64,000 nucleotides of DNA from Streptococcus pseudopneumoniae ATCC BAA-960 = CCUG 49455 (GCF_002087075.1 NZ_MWSM01000038.1:15139-79138); one strand, 5' to 3'. Counted from the first letter of the stretch, positions 33,501 through 43,428 are shown. A program made the numbers and translations. The notes: generated by a model from the letters alone, not told the origin.

Positions 33501-34293
33501 AGTTTATATCCCAGTCTTCCCAGGAACCAACTCAGAGTATGACTCAGCTAAGGCCTTTGAAAAAGAAGGTGCAGAGGTCAACTTGGTGCCATTCGTGACC
33601 TTGAATGAAGAAGCCATTGTCAAGTCTGTTGAAACCATGGTTGACAACATCGGCAAGGCTAATATCCTCTTCTTTGCAGGTGGCTTCTCAGCTGCGGACG
33701 AGCCAGATGGTTCAGCCAAGTTTATCGTCAATATTCTGCTCAATGAAAAAGTCCGTGTGGCTATTGATAGCTTTATTGCCCGTGGTGGCTTGATTATCGG
33801 TATCTGTAATGGATTCCAGGCCTTGGTCAAATCAGGTCTTCTTCCATACGGGAACTTCGAAGAGGTCAGCAGTACTAGCCCAACCCTCTTCTACAATGAT
33901 GCCAACCAACACGTGGCCAAGATGGTGGAAACTCGCATTGCCAATACTAACTCACCATGGCTTGCTGGAGTGGAAGTTGGTGAGATTCATGCCATTCCTG
34001 TTTCGCACGGTGAAGGGAAGTTTGTCGTGACAGCTGAGGAATTTGCAGAGCTCCGTGACAATGGTCAAATCTTTAGCCAATATGTTGACTTTGACGGCAA
34101 ACCAAGTATGGACTCTAAGTACAATCCGAATGGTTCTGTCCATGCCATCGAAGGAATTACCAGCAAGAACGGCCAAATCATCGGTAAGATGGGCCACTCA
34201 GAACGCTATGAGGAAGGTCTTTTCCAAAATATCCCAGGAAATAAAGACCAGCACCTGTTTGCGTCAGCGGTTAAATACTTTACTGGAAAATAA
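30568..34293 (+). CDS. purL: Phosphoribosylformylglycinamidine synthase (large single-chain type)
   Basis: 1241 residues, the single-polypeptide form combining PurL synthetase and PurQ amidotransferase parts. The synthetase half includes DTYWSDHCRHTTFET and FKNETHNHPTEIEPFGGAATCIGG. The C-terminal glutaminase has VYIPVFPGTNSEYD and GICNGFQALVKSG with the nucleophile cysteine. It turns FGAR and glutamine into FGAM. The start at 30568 is used; an in-frame TTG precedes it by one codon. Confidence 0.97.
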   Translation: MDKRIFVEKKADFQVKSESLVRELQHNLGLSSLKSIRIVQVYDVFDLAEDLFAPAEKHIFSEQVTDHVLDEVSVQADLANYAFFAIESLPGQFDQRAASSQEALLLLGSSSDVTVNTAQLYLVNKDIDATELEAVKNYLLNPVDSRFKDITTGIAKQEFSESDKTIPKLTFFESYRAEDFARYKAEQGMAMEVDDLLFIQDYFKSIGRVPTETELKVLDTYWSDHCRHTTFETELKQIDFSASKFQKQLQSTYDKYIAMRDELGRTEKPQTLMDMATIFGRYERANGRLDDMEVSDEINACSVEIEVDVDGVKEPWLLMFKNETHNHPTEIEPFGGAATCIGGAIRDPLSGRSYVYQAMRISGAGDITAPISETRAGKLPQQVISKTAAHGYSSYGNQIGLATTYVREYFHPGFVAKRMELGAVVGAAPKGNVVREKPEAGDVIILLGGKTGRDGVGGATGSSKVQTVESVETAGAEVQKGNAIEERKIQRLFRNGDVTRLIKKSNDFGAGGVCVAIGELADGLEIDLNKVPLKYQGLNGTEIAISESQERMAVVVRPEDVDAFVAECNKENIDAVVVATVTEKPNLVMHWNGETIVDLERRFLDTNGVRVVVDAKVVDKDVKLPEERTTSADTLESDTLTVLSDLNHASQKGLQTVFDCSVGRSTVNHPLGGRYQLTPTEASVQKLPVQHGVTHTASVIAQGFNPYVAEWSPYHGAAYAVIEATARLVAAGANWSKARFSYQEYFERMDKQAERFGQPVAALLGSIEAQIQLGLPSIGGKDSMSGTFEELTVPPTLVAFGVTTADSRKVLSPEFKDVGENIYYIPGQALSAEIDFDLIKKNFAQFEASQADHKVTSASAVKYGGVVESLALATFGNYIGAEVTLPELKTALTAQLGGFVFTSPEEIVGLEKIGQTSADFTLTVNGVKLDGHKLDSAFQGKLEEVYPTEFAQAKELAEVAAVASDVMIKAKEKLEKPVVYIPVFPGTNSEYDSAKAFEKEGAEVNLVPFVTLNEEAIVKSVETMVDNIGKANILFFAGGFSAADEPDGSAKFIVNILLNEKVRVAIDSFIARGGLIIGICNGFQALVKSGLLPYGNFEEVSSTSPTLFYNDANQHVAKMVETRIANTNSPWLAGVEVGEIHAIPVSHGEGKFVVTAEEFAELRDNGQIFSQYVDFDGKPSMDSKYNPNGSVHAIEGITSKNGQIIGKMGHSERYEEGLFQNIPGNKDQHLFASAVKYFTGK

Positions 34294-34386
34294 GACTTGC
34301 AGATGTTTTAATAGATAGTATCAGTAATGTAAAAGTCATGTAGATTTAGCTCTTGGTGCTACACAAATAAAAATTAGGTATAAAAA

Positions 34387-35829
34387 ATGACATACGAAGT
34401 AAAATCTCTTAATGAAGAATGTGGTGTTTTCGGTATTTGGGGACATCCAGATGCTGCTAAATTGACCTATTTTGGTCTCCATAGTCTTCAGCACCGTGGT
34501 CAGGAGGGGGCAGGAATCCTCTCCAACGATCAGGGACAATTGAAGCGCCATCGTGACATGGGACTTTTATCAGAAGTCTTCAGAAATCCTGCTAATTTGG
34601 ATAAATTGACAGGAACTGGTGCGATTGGGCATGTGCGTTACGCGACTGCTGGCGAAGCTTCTGTTGATAACATCCAACCCTTCCTCTTTCGATTCCATGA
34701 TATGCAGTTTGGTTTGGCTCATAATGGAAATCTGACCAATGCAGCCTCTCTCAAGAAAGAACTGGAACAAAGAGGCGCGATTTTCAGCGCGACTTCGGAC
34801 TCGGAAATCTTGGCCCACCTCATTCGTCGCAGTCACAATCCTAGTCTGATGGGCAAAATCAAGGAGGCGCTCAGCCTTGTCAAAGGTGGCTTTGCTTATA
34901 TCCTGTTGTTTGAGGATAAGTTGATTGCTGCGCTTGATCCTAATGGCTTCCGTCCTCTTTCTATCGGGAAAATGGCTAACGGAGCGGTGGTTGTTTCCTC
35001 TGAAACTTGTGCTTTTGAGGTTATTGGTGCAGAATGGATTCGTGATTTGAAGCCAGGTGAGATTGTGATTATTGATGACGAGGGCATTCAGTATGACAGC
35101 TATACAGATGATACCCAGCTGGCAATCTGTTCTATGGAGTATATCTACTTTGCTCGCCCTGATTCTAACATTCATGGTGTCAATGTCCATACGGCACGTA
35201 AACGTATGGGTGCTCAATTGGCGCGTGAATTCAAGCATGAAGCAGATATTGTGGTCGGTGTGCCCAATTCTTCCCTTAGCGCGGCTATGGGATTTGCGGA
35301 AGAATCTGGTCTGCCAAATGAAATGGGACTTATCAAGAACCAATACACCCAACGTACCTTTATCCAACCGACTCAAGAATTGCGGGAGCAAGGGGTGCGG
35401 ATGAAACTGTCTGCTGTTTCAGGCGTTGTAAAAGGCAAGCGTGTGGTTATGATTGATGACTCTATTGTACGTGGGACGACCTCTCGTCGTATCGTCCAGC
35501 TTTTGAAAGAAGCGGGTGCGACTGAGGTTCACGTTGCCATTGGTAGTCCAGCGCTAGCTTATCCATGCTTCTATGGAATTGATATCCAGACTCGTCAGGA
35601 ACTGATTGCGGCCAATCATACGGTTGAAGAAACTCGCCAAATCATTGGTGCGGACAGTCTGACCTATCTTTCTATTGAGGGGTTGATTGATTCAATTGGG
35701 ATTGAAACGGATGCGCCAAATGGTGGTCTCTGTGTCGCTTACTTTGACGGTGACTACCCAACACCTCTCTACGACTATGAAGAAGACTATCGTAGAAGTT
35801 TGGAAGAAAAGACCAGTTTTTACAAATAG
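34387..35829 (+). CDS. purF: Amidophosphoribosyltransferase
   Basis: 480 residues. An 11-residue propeptide precedes C12 (EECGVFGIWGH), the N-terminal nucleophile of class II glutamine amidotransferases. The C-terminal phosphoribosyltransferase has VVMIDDSIVRGTTSRRIV, the PRPP-binding loop. It catalyses the first committed step of purine synthesis. It begins 93 bases after purL. Confidence 0.97.
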   Translation: MTYEVKSLNEECGVFGIWGHPDAAKLTYFGLHSLQHRGQEGAGILSNDQGQLKRHRDMGLLSEVFRNPANLDKLTGTGAIGHVRYATAGEASVDNIQPFLFRFHDMQFGLAHNGNLTNAASLKKELEQRGAIFSATSDSEILAHLIRRSHNPSLMGKIKEALSLVKGGFAYILLFEDKLIAALDPNGFRPLSIGKMANGAVVVSSETCAFEVIGAEWIRDLKPGEIVIIDDEGIQYDSYTDDTQLAICSMEYIYFARPDSNIHGVNVHTARKRMGAQLAREFKHEADIVVGVPNSSLSAAMGFAEESGLPNEMGLIKNQYTQRTFIQPTQELREQGVRMKLSAVSGVVKGKRVVMIDDSIVRGTTSRRIVQLLKEAGATEVHVAIGSPALAYPCFYGIDIQTRQELIAANHTVEETRQIIGADSLTYLSIEGLIDSIGIETDAPNGGLCVAYFDGDYPTPLYDYEEDYRRSLEEKTSFYK

Positions 35830-35865
35830 ACAATAGATCCTCCATTAAAGAAAAGGAATATAAAA

Positions 35866-35910
35866 ATGACAAATAATAATGCTTATGCTTCACGTCTCAC
35901 CACTGACTAA
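35866..35910 (+). pseudogene. Partial duplicate of the purM 5' end
   Basis: AAAGAAAAGGAATATAAAA, ATG and MTNNNAYAS mimic the ribosome site and start of purM (MANKNAYAQ), 176 bases downstream, then stop after 14 codons. It is a duplicated gene head, though its strong ribosome site means a 14-residue peptide could be made. Confidence 0.65.
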
Positions 35911-36041
35911 AAGCTAAAGCATTTGTCAGTAGACGCTTTGTCCTATAGGATTAAAGCTAGAGGCCTGACTAGTATTTTTAAATAAAATAATTGTTTATCT
36001 AAAAATACGTTGCAATCTTCTCAAAGAAAAGGAAAAATAAA

Positions 36042-37064
36042 ATGGCAAATAAAAATGCTTACGCTCAATCGGGTGTGGATGTTGAAGCGGGTTATGAAGT
36101 TGTTGAACGGATTAAAAAACACGTGGCTCGTACGGAGCGTGCAGGTGTCATGGGAGCTCTGGGTGGCTTTGGTGGCATGTTTGACCTTTCAAAAACAGGT
36201 ATCAAAGAGCCAGTCTTGATTTCGGGTACTGACGGTGTTGGAACCAAGCTCATGCTGGCTATCAAGTACGACAAGCACGATACCATCGGTCAGGACTGTG
36301 TGGCCATGTGTGTCAATGATATCATCGCTGCAGGTGCGGAGCCCCTCTATTTCCTTGACTACGTAGCGACAGGCAAGAATGAACCAGCTAAGCTAGAGCA
36401 AGTGGTTGCTGGTGTGGCAGAAGGTTGTGTGCAGGCTGGTGCTGCACTCATCGGTGGGGAAACTGCTGAAATGCCGGGCATGTACGGCGAAGATGACTAT
36501 GACTTGGCTGGTTTTGCGGTCGGTGTAGCTGAAAAAAGCCAAATCATCGACGGTTCAAAGGTGGCAGAAGGAGATGTTCTTCTCGGACTTGCTTCAAGTG
36601 GGATTCATTCCAATGGTTACTCCCTCGTCCGTCGTGTCTTTGCGGATTACACAGGTGATGAAATCTTACCAGAATTGGAAGGCAAGAAACTCAAGGAAGT
36701 TCTTCTTGAGCCGACTCGTATCTATGTCAAGGCTGTTTTGCCACTCATCAAGGAAGAGTTGGTCAACGGCATTGCCCACATCACTGGTGGTGGCTTTATC
36801 GAAAATGTCCCTCGTATGTTTGCAGATGACCTAGCTGCTGAGATTGATGAAAGCAAAGTTCCAGTGCTTCCTATTTTCAAAGCCCTTGAAAAATATGGTA
36901 AAATCAAACATGAAGAAATGTTTGAAATCTTCAATATGGGTGTGGGACTTATGCTAGCAGTCAGCCCTGAAAATGTAGGTCGTGTCAAAGAATTGCTGGA
37001 TGAACCAGTCTATGAAATTGGTCGCATCGTCAAGAAAGAAAACGAAAGTGTCATCATCAAATGA
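36042..37064 (+). CDS. purM: Phosphoribosylformylglycinamidine cyclo-ligase
   Basis: 340 residues of AIR synthetase, starting [21 protein letters not shown], with [13 protein letters not shown] and [11 protein letters not shown] as ATP- and substrate-binding signatures. It closes the imidazole ring by converting FGAM to AIR. Its stop overlaps purN by four bases. Confidence 0.97.
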   Translation: MANKNAYAQSGVDVEAGYEVVERIKKHVARTERAGVMGALGGFGGMFDLSKTGIKEPVLISGTDGVGTKLMLAIKYDKHDTIGQDCVAMCVNDIIAAGAEPLYFLDYVATGKNEPAKLEQVVAGVAEGCVQAGAALIGGETAEMPGMYGEDDYDLAGFAVGVAEKSQIIDGSKVAEGDVLLGLASSGIHSNGYSLVRRVFADYTGDEILPELEGKKLKEVLLEPTRIYVKAVLPLIKEELVNGIAHITGGGFIENVPRMFADDLAAEIDESKVPVLPIFKALEKYGKIKHEEMFEIFNMGVGLMLAVSPENVGRVKELLDEPVYEIGRIVKKENESVIIK

Positions 37065-37615
37065 AAAAAATAGCGGTTTTTGCCTCTGGTAATGGCTCAA
37101 ATTTTCAGGTGATTGCCGAAGAATTTCCAGTGGAGTTTGTTTTTTCAGACCATCGTGACGCCTATGTGCTCGAGCGTGCAGACAAGCTCGGCGTTCTGTC
37201 CTATGCTTTTGAACTCAAGGAGTTTGAGAGCAAGGCAGACTACGAAGCAGCCCTTGTCGAACTCTTGGAAGAACACCAGATTGACTTGATTTGCCTAGCA
37301 GGCTACATGAAAATCGTTGGGTCAACCTTATTGGCAGCCTATGAAGGTCGAATTATCAACATTCATCCAGCCTATCTGCCAGAATTTCCAGGAGCTCATG
37401 GGATTGAGGACGCTTGGAATGCTGGTGTTGCAGAGAGCGGCGTGACCATTCACTGGGTGGATTCAGGTGTGGACACTGGTAAGATCATCAAACAAGTGCG
37501 TGTACCACGGCTAGCTGATGATACGATTGACAGTTTTGAAGAACGGATTCATGAAGCCGAGTACAAGTTGTATCCGGAGGTGCTGGATAGCTTGGGAGTG
37601 GAGAGGAAGAAATGA
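37061..37615 (+). CDS. purN: Phosphoribosylglycinamide formyltransferase
   Basis: 184 residues of GAR transformylase. [17 protein letters not shown] is the phosphate-binding start and [21 protein letters not shown] contains the catalytic Asn-His pair; the later D in [11 protein letters not shown] completes the site. Uses 10-formyl-tetrahydrofolate. Overlaps both neighbours by four bases. Confidence 0.97.
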   Translation: MKKIAVFASGNGSNFQVIAEEFPVEFVFSDHRDAYVLERADKLGVLSYAFELKEFESKADYEAALVELLEEHQIDLICLAGYMKIVGSTLLAAYEGRIINIHPAYLPEFPGAHGIEDAWNAGVAESGVTIHWVDSGVDTGKIIKQVRVPRLADDTIDSFEERIHEAEYKLYPEVLDSLGVERKK

Positions 37616-37986
37616 ATATTGACCACTACTATATGGAGTTAAAGAATAAGTTATCTAACAGACCAACCCTACTGGATAATACTAATGATTTTCTTTTTGT
37701 TTTAGTAAATACAGTGAAAGCTATGATAGAAAATACTGATAAAAGTCAGCTTTCAGAGTTAGATAAAATTTTAGATGGTGTCACAAGTCAAGAATTAAAA
37801 CTTGCCTATGATTTCTGTCAAGGGAGATTCGGTCAAGCGGGTTTTTCTTATCGTAGGCACCCGAATTATTTTTATTTGTCCAGTTTAATTGCGACTTTTC
37901 CAGAATTTGAGTTGTCTAAAGCAGACCGAGATTATCTCAAAGGAATGATAAATTTTGATAACTACCTTTTATATGAGTTGGATTAG
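37612..37986 (+). CDS. Hypothetical protein between purN and purH
   Basis: 124 residues, soluble, mostly helical, with a basic aromatic patch (QAGFSYRRHPNYFYLSSLIATFPEFELSKADRDYLKG). No family recognised. It is coupled to purN by a four-base overlap, but its codon use is more A/T-rich than the purine genes, so it looks like inserted cargo in the operon. Confidence 0.7.
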   Translation: MNIDHYYMELKNKLSNRPTLLDNTNDFLFVLVNTVKAMIENTDKSQLSELDKILDGVTSQELKLAYDFCQGRFGQAGFSYRRHPNYFYLSSLIATFPEFELSKADRDYLKGMINFDNYLLYELD

Positions 37987-38029
37987 TCTTTAATCAACTC
38001 AAAACCCTATTTATTCAAAAGGAGAAAAA

Positions 38030-38494
38030 ATGATTGAGCTGAAATTAGTAGATGAGAGCAGTTTTCAGGCAGTGCTGGATTTGAAAATATCTGAAGCTGA
38101 TGAACGAGCACGTTTTGTGGCTCCAAATGTACGCTCTTTAGCTGACGCATGGCTCTACCGGGAAAATGAAGATGTGTTTCCGAGGGCAATCTATTGGGAT
38201 AAGCAAGTGGTTGGCTTTCTCCTGCTGGAAATAGACAAGGATGAAGCAGAATACTTTATCTGGCGGATAATGATTGGTCAGCAGTACCAAGGAAGAGGTT
38301 ATGGTCGAAAAGCCTTGGAAGTTCTAATCAAAGAGGCTCAGATGGATAGCACTTGCAATCATATTATCGCAGATTATGTGGTTGGAAATGAAAAAATGAA
38401 GCACCTGTTGACTAGTTTGGGTTTTCAGGAAACAGGATTTATAGAAGAAAATAACGAAGTCGCTATGCGCTTGGACTTAAAGAAAGAGGAATAG
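38030..38494 (+). CDS. GNAT-family N-acetyltransferase (spermidine/diamine-like)
   Basis: 154 residues with the acetyl-CoA loop [17 protein letters not shown] and the C-terminal fold of BltD/SpeG-type enzymes ([31 protein letters not shown]). The substrate may be a polyamine or small amine, by similarity of the C-terminus only. Its stop lies one base before the purH start. Confidence 0.8.
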   Translation: MIELKLVDESSFQAVLDLKISEADERARFVAPNVRSLADAWLYRENEDVFPRAIYWDKQVVGFLLLEIDKDEAEYFIWRIMIGQQYQGRGYGRKALEVLIKEAQMDSTCNHIIADYVVGNEKMKHLLTSLGFQETGFIEENNEVAMRLDLKKEE

Positions 38495-38495
38495 A

Positions 38496-40043
38496 ATGAC
38501 GAAAAAAGCCTTAATCAGCGTCTCAGACAAAGTGGGCATTGTTGAATTTGCCCAAGAACTTAAAAAACTTGGTTGGGATATTATCTCGACAGGTGGGACC
38601 AAGGTTGCCCTTGATAATGCTGGGGTGGACACCATTGCCATCGATGATGTGACTGGTTTTCCAGAGATGATGGACGGTCGTGTCAAGACCCTTCATCCAA
38701 ATATCCATGGTGGGCTCCTTGCTCGTCGTGATTTGGATAGTCATTTGGAAGCAGCTAAGGATAATAAAATCGAGCTTATTGACCTTGTAGTGGTCAATCT
38801 CTATCCCTTTAAAGAAACGATTCTCAAACCAGATGTGACTTATGCTGATGCGGTTGAGAACATCGATATCGGTGGGCCATCTATGCTTCGCTCGGCAGCG
38901 AAGAATCACGCCAGCGTGACAGTTGTGGTGGATCCTGCGGATTATGCTGTGGTTCTTGACGAATTGGCAGCAAATGGAGAAACAAGTTACGAAACGCGTC
39001 AACGTTTGGCAGCCAAGGTTTTCCGTCACACAGCAGCTTATGATGCCTTGATTGCAGAGTATTTTACAACTCAAGTGGGTGAAAGTAAGCCTGAAAAGTT
39101 GACTTTGACCTATGTTCTCAAACAAGCTATGCGTTACGGTGAGAACCCTCAACAAGACGCGGATTTCTACCAAAAAGCTTTGCCAACAGACTACTCAATT
39201 GCATCCGCTAAACAGCTCAACGGTAAGGAATTGTCCTTCAACAATATCCGTGATGCGGATGCTGCTATCCGTATCATCCGTGACTTCAAAGACCGTCCAA
39301 CCGTTGTGGCTCTCAAACACATGAACCCATGTGGAATCGGTCAGGCTGATGACATCGAGACTGCTTGGGACTACGCTTATGAGTCTGACCCAGTTTCTAT
39401 CTTTGGTGGTATCGTTGTTCTTAACCGTGAGGTAGATGCTGCGACAGCCGAGAAGATGCATGGTGTTTTCCTTGAAATCATCATCGCACCAAGCTATACG
39501 GATGAGGCGCTAGCTATTTTGACCAACAAAAAGAAAAACTTGCGTATCCTTGCCTTGCCATTTGACGCTCAAGAGGCTAGCGAAGTGGAAGCAGAATACA
39601 CAGGTCTAGTCGGTGGACTTCTCGTGCAAAATCAAGACGTGGTCAAGGAAAGCCCAGCTGACTGGCAAGTGGTGACCAAACGCCAACCAACTGAGACAGA
39701 AGCGACAGCTCTTGAGTTTGCTTGGAAAGCTATCAAGTACGTCAAATCAAACGGAATCATCGTAACCAATGACCACATGACACTTGGTGTCGGTCCGGGT
39801 CAAACCAACCGTGTGGCTTCCGTTCGTATTGCCATTGACCAAGCCAAAGACCGCCTTGACGGTGCTGTTCTTGCTTCGGATGCCTTCTTCCCATTTGCGG
39901 ATAATGTGGAAGAAATCGCCAAAGCAGGAATCAAGGCCATCATCCAGCCAGGTGGGTCCGTCCGTGACCAAGAATCTATCGAGGCTGCGGATAAATATGG
40001 CTTGACCATGGTCTTCACAGGCGTGAGACATTTTAGACATTAA
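38496..40043 (+). CDS. purH: Bifunctional AICAR formyltransferase/IMP cyclohydrolase
   Basis: 515 residues. The N-terminal cyclohydrolase domain starts [20 protein letters not shown] and has [14 protein letters not shown] and [18 protein letters not shown]. The C-terminal transformylase carries LKHMNPCG and the final QPGGSVRDQ. It performs the last two steps to IMP. Confidence 0.97.
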   Translation: MTKKALISVSDKVGIVEFAQELKKLGWDIISTGGTKVALDNAGVDTIAIDDVTGFPEMMDGRVKTLHPNIHGGLLARRDLDSHLEAAKDNKIELIDLVVVNLYPFKETILKPDVTYADAVENIDIGGPSMLRSAAKNHASVTVVVDPADYAVVLDELAANGETSYETRQRLAAKVFRHTAAYDALIAEYFTTQVGESKPEKLTLTYVLKQAMRYGENPQQDADFYQKALPTDYSIASAKQLNGKELSFNNIRDADAAIRIIRDFKDRPTVVALKHMNPCGIGQADDIETAWDYAYESDPVSIFGGIVVLNREVDAATAEKMHGVFLEIIIAPSYTDEALAILTNKKKNLRILALPFDAQEASEVEAEYTGLVGGLLVQNQDVVKESPADWQVVTKRQPTETEATALEFAWKAIKYVKSNGIIVTNDHMTLGVGPGQTNRVASVRIAIDQAKDRLDGAVLASDAFFPFADNVEEIAKAGIKAIIQPGGSVRDQESIEAADKYGLTMVFTGVRHFRH

Positions 40044-40049
40044 GAACAC

Positions 40050-40082
40050 TAAAGGGAAGAAAACAGTTTCTTTCCTTTTTTG
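40050..40082 (+). terminator. Terminator after purH
   Basis: AAAGGGAAGAAA and TTTCTTTCCTTT arms around ACAG, followed by Ts. Confidence 0.8.
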
Positions 40083-40108
40083 CTTTAAAAATGCTTAATA
40101 AAACAAGA

Positions 40109-40133
40109 TTAAAACGAACGTTTGTGTTATAAT
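40109..40133 (+). promoter_or_regulatory. Promoter of purD with PurBox-like sequence
   Basis: TGTTATAAT is an extended -10. Overlapping the -35 region, TTAAAACGAACGTTTG fits the PurR box core (CGAAC). A second purine transcription unit (purDEKB) probably starts here. Confidence 0.65.
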
Positions 40134-40165
40134 GTTAGTAAATAATTCGCAAAAGAGGTTGTGAG

Positions 40166-41428
40166 ATGAAACTACTTGTTGTCGGTTCGGGTGGTCGTGA
40201 ACATGCGATTGCTAAAAAGTTGCTTGAATCAAAAGACGTTGAAAAAGTATTTGTAGCTCCTGGAAATGACGGTATGACTCTGGATGGTCTGGAATTGGTA
40301 AATATCTCTATTTCCGAACATTCTAAATTGATTGAGTTTGCAAAAGCCAACGATATTGCTTGGACCTTTATAGGGCCAGATGACGCCCTTGCAGCTGGTA
40401 TCGTGGATGATTTTAACCAAGCTGGTCTCAAAGCCTTTGGTCCGACAAGATTGGCGGCAGAGTTGGAGTGGTCCAAGGATTTTGCTAAGGAAATCATGGT
40501 CAAATACGGCGTTCCGACAGCAACCTATGGCACATTCTCAGATTTCGAGGAAGCCAAGGCCTATATCGAAAAGCAGGGTGCGCCTATCGTAGTCAAGGCG
40601 GATGGCCTGGCGCTTGGGAAGGGTGTCGTCGTTGCGGAGAGGGTTGAGCAAGCGGTCGAAGCAGCTCACGAGATGCTTTTGGACAATAAATTTGGTGACT
40701 CAGGTGCGCGTGTGGTTATTGAGGAATTCCTTGAAGGAGAGGAATTTTCACTCTTTGCCTTTGTCAATGGGGACAAGTTCTACATCATGCCAACAGCGCA
40801 AGACCACAAACGTGCCTATGATGGCGATAAGGGGCCTAACACTGGTGGGATGGGTGCCTATGCGCCAGTTCCACACTTACCACAGAGTGTAGTTGATACA
40901 GCGGTTGAGACTATTGTCAAGCCAATCCTTGAAGGGATGATCAAAGAAGGCCGTCCGTATCTTGGCATCCTCTATGCAGGGCTTATCCTGACAGCAGAAG
41001 ATCCTAAAGTCATCGAGTTCAATGCTCGCTTTGGAGATCCTGAAACACAGATTATCTTGCCTCGTTTGACATCTGACTTTGCACAAAATATTACAGATAT
41101 TCTGGATAGCAAGGAGCCAAACATCACCTGGACGGATAAGGGTGTGACTCTGGGTGTGGTTGTCGCATCCAAGGGCTACCCGCTAGACTATGAAAGGGGC
41201 GTTGAGTTGCCAGCCAAGACAGAAGGCGATGTCATCACCTACTATGCAGGGGCTAAGTTTGCGGAAAATAGCAGAGCACTGATCTCAAACGGCGGACGAG
41301 TTTATATGCTCGTTACCACAGCAGCCACCGTCAAAGAAGCCCAAGCCAGCATCTACCAAGAACTATCCCAACAAAAAATAGAAGGACTCTTCTACCGAAC
41401 AGATATCGGAAGCAAGGCAATTAAGTAA
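40166..41428 (+). CDS. purD: Phosphoribosylamine-glycine ligase
   Basis: 420 residues of GAR synthetase, starting MKLLVVGSGGREHAIAKKL, with ATP-grasp stretches IVVKADGLALGKGVVVA, GGMGAYAPVPHL and EFNARFGDPETQ. It joins glycine to phosphoribosylamine. It is separated from purE by about 190 bases holding a folded element. Confidence 0.97.
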   Translation: MKLLVVGSGGREHAIAKKLLESKDVEKVFVAPGNDGMTLDGLELVNISISEHSKLIEFAKANDIAWTFIGPDDALAAGIVDDFNQAGLKAFGPTRLAAELEWSKDFAKEIMVKYGVPTATYGTFSDFEEAKAYIEKQGAPIVVKADGLALGKGVVVAERVEQAVEAAHEMLLDNKFGDSGARVVIEEFLEGEEFSLFAFVNGDKFYIMPTAQDHKRAYDGDKGPNTGGMGAYAPVPHLPQSVVDTAVETIVKPILEGMIKEGRPYLGILYAGLILTAEDPKVIEFNARFGDPETQIILPRLTSDFAQNITDILDSKEPNITWTDKGVTLGVVVASKGYPLDYERGVELPAKTEGDVITYYAGAKFAENSRALISNGGRVYMLVTTAATVKEAQASIYQELSQQKIEGLFYRTDIGSKAIK

Positions 41429-41463
41429 AGATATAAGAATAACGCGCCGTAGTCGCCAAACAC

Positions 41464-41596
41464 GATAATGGTCGTCGTGGTGAAAAGACCAGAACAGTGA
41501 ATGTTCTGGTCAGGGGGAAACTTTGAGACCTTAGGCTCAAAGTTTAGGAATGAAACCGAAGGTTTGCTTCCGTCCCCACCACCTAAGACCATTATC
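41464..41596 (+). other. Cloverleaf-like structured element before purE
   Basis: Terminal arms GATAATGGTC (41464) and GACCATTATC (41587) are perfect 10-base complements. A second paired layer is GTGGTG (41477) with CACCAC (41577). Inside are hairpins GACCAGAAC/GTTCTGGTC and AAACTTTGAG/CTCAAAGTTT and a short GAAG/CTTC arm. The whole could be a multibranched RNA in the purE leader or a small mobile repeat. I cannot match it to a known riboswitch. Confidence 0.6.
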
Positions 41597-41621
41597 AAAA
41601 AAGAAGAAAAAAGGAAAAATT

Positions 41622-42113
41622 ATGACTAAACCAATTATTTCCATCATCATGGGCTCAAAATCCGACTGGGCAACCATGCAAAAAACAGCAGAAGTCCTAG
41701 ACCGCTTCGGTGTAGCCTACGAGAAGAAGGTTGTCTCTGCCCACCGCACACCAGACCTCATGTTCAGACATGCCGAAGAAGCTCGTAGCCGTGGCATCAA
41801 GGTCATTATCGCAGGTGCAGGTGGCGCAGCCCACTTGCCAGGAATGGTAGCTGCCAAAACAACCCTTCCAGTCATTGGCGTGCCAGTCAAATCTCGTGCC
41901 CTTAGTGGCGTGGATTCACTCTATTCTATCGTTCAGATGCCGGGTGGGGTGCCTGTTGCGACAATGGCTATCGGTGAAGCTGGTGCGACAAATGCGGCTC
42001 TCTTCGCCCTCCGTCTTCTTTCAGTAGAGGATCAAGCTATCGCGACGGCTTTGGCAGATTTTGCAGAAGAACAAGGAAAAATCGCAGAGGAGTCTACCAA
42101 TGAGCTCATCTAA
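41622..42113 (+). CDS. purE: N5-carboxyaminoimidazole ribonucleotide mutase
   Basis: 163 residues of class I PurE, with MGSKSDW, SAHRTPD and [14 protein letters not shown], the CO2/carboxylate and substrate-binding motifs. It works with PurK to make CAIR. The start at 41622 follows AAAGGAAAAATT; a longer frame would run through the folded element and is rejected. purK overlaps by 14 bases. Confidence 0.96.
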   Translation: MTKPIISIIMGSKSDWATMQKTAEVLDRFGVAYEKKVVSAHRTPDLMFRHAEEARSRGIKVIIAGAGGAAHLPGMVAAKTTLPVIGVPVKSRALSGVDSLYSIVQMPGGVPVATMAIGEAGATNAALFALRLLSVEDQAIATALADFAEEQGKIAEESTNELI

Positions 42114-43191
42114 AACAATCGGAATTATCGGTGGCGGTCAACTGGGTCAGATGATGGCCATTTCTGCTATCTACATGGGGCACAAGGTTATCGCGCTGGA
42201 TCCTGCGGCGGATTGCCCGGCCTCTCGCGTGGCGGAAATCATTGTGGCACCTTATAACGATGTGGACGCCCTCCGTCAGTTGGCAGACCGTTGCGATGTC
42301 CTCACTTACGAGTTTGAAAATGTCGACGCTGACGGTTTGGATGCCGTTATCAAGGATGGACAACTCCCTCAAGGAACAGATCTGCTCCGCATTTCGCAAA
42401 ATCGTATTTTTGAAAAGGACTTTTTGTCAAACAAGGCTCAAGTCACTGTGGCACCCTACAAGGTCGTGACTTCTAGCCTAGACTTGGCAGATATCGACTT
42501 GTCGAAAAACTATGTCCTCAAGACTGCGACTGGTGGCTACGATGGTCATGGACAAAAGGTTATTCGTTCAGAAGCAGACTTGGAAGCAGCCTATGCGCTA
42601 GCAGACTCAGCAGACTGCGTCTTGGAAGAATTTATCAACTTTGACCTTGAGATTTCTGTCATCGTGTCAGGAAATGGCAAGGAGGTGACGTTTTTCCCAG
42701 TTCAGGAAAATATCCACCGCAACAATATCCTGTCTAAGACCATCGTACCAGCCCGCATTTCTGAAAGTCTAGTAGACAAGGCTAAAGCTATGGCAGTGCG
42801 AATCGCAGAACAACTCAACTTGTCTGGAACTCTCTGTGTGGAAATGTTTGCGACTGATGATGACGTTATTGTCAATGAAATCGCCCCACGACCACATAAC
42901 TCTGGGCACTATTCTATTGAAGCCTGTGATTTCTCTCAGTTTGACACCCATATTCTCGGTGTTCTCGGAGCACCATTACCAGTCATCAAACTCCATGCGC
43001 CAGCCGTTATGCTTAATGTCCTCGGTCAGCATGTCGAGGCTGCTGAGCAATATGTGACAGAAAATTCAAGCGCCCACCTCCACATGTATGGTAAAATAGA
43101 AGCGAAGCACAACCGCAAGATGGGACATGTGACCTTGTTTAGTGATGTACCGGATAGTGTGGATGAGCTTGGGGAAGGGATTGATTTTTAG
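42100..43191 (+). CDS. purK: 5-(carboxyamino)imidazole ribonucleotide synthase
   Basis: 363 residues, ATP-grasp fold, start [19 protein letters not shown], with [18 protein letters not shown] near the active site. It makes N5-CAIR from AIR, bicarbonate and ATP. The ATG at 42100 lies inside purE; an upstream in-frame start is less likely. Confidence 0.95.
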   Translation: MSSSKTIGIIGGGQLGQMMAISAIYMGHKVIALDPAADCPASRVAEIIVAPYNDVDALRQLADRCDVLTYEFENVDADGLDAVIKDGQLPQGTDLLRISQNRIFEKDFLSNKAQVTVAPYKVVTSSLDLADIDLSKNYVLKTATGGYDGHGQKVIRSEADLEAAYALADSADCVLEEFINFDLEISVIVSGNGKEVTFFPVQENIHRNNILSKTIVPARISESLVDKAKAMAVRIAEQLNLSGTLCVEMFATDDDVIVNEIAPRPHNSGHYSIEACDFSQFDTHILGVLGAPLPVIKLHAPAVMLNVLGQHVEAAEQYVTENSSAHLHMYGKIEAKHNRKMGHVTLFSDVPDSVDELGEGIDF

Positions 43192-43200
43192 GACAAGTCT

Positions 43201-43428
43201 ATGATACAAATTATCGTTAATACATTTATTGAAAAGGATAAGACTGGAGCAGTTGTTGAAGTGTTGTATGCCAGTGCTGACCAAGATAAGGTACAAGCTA
43301 AATATGAAGAACTAGCTGCACAATACCCCGAAAATTATTTAGCTATCTATGATGTACCGCTGGATACGGATTTGAATACACTAGATCATTACCCGTCTGT
43401 GTTTATTGAAAAAGAGGAGTTTGAGTAG
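43201..43428 (+). CDS. Small conserved hypothetical protein in the pur operon
   Basis: 75 residues, acidic, beginning IQIIVNTFIEKDKTGAVVEVLYAS and ending KEEFE. No domain recognised. It starts nine bases after purK and probably belongs to the same transcript; a gene at the same place is known in pneumococci. Confidence 0.7.
   Translation: MIQIIVNTFIEKDKTGAVVEVLYASADQDKVQAKYEELAAQYPENYLAIYDVPLDTDLNTLDHYPSVFIEKEEFE

Noticed and set aside
41550..41621. In-frame extension of purE (beginning [11 protein letters not shown])
   Set aside because: It runs through the folded element, has no ribosome site at its start, and the family begins at [16 protein letters not shown].
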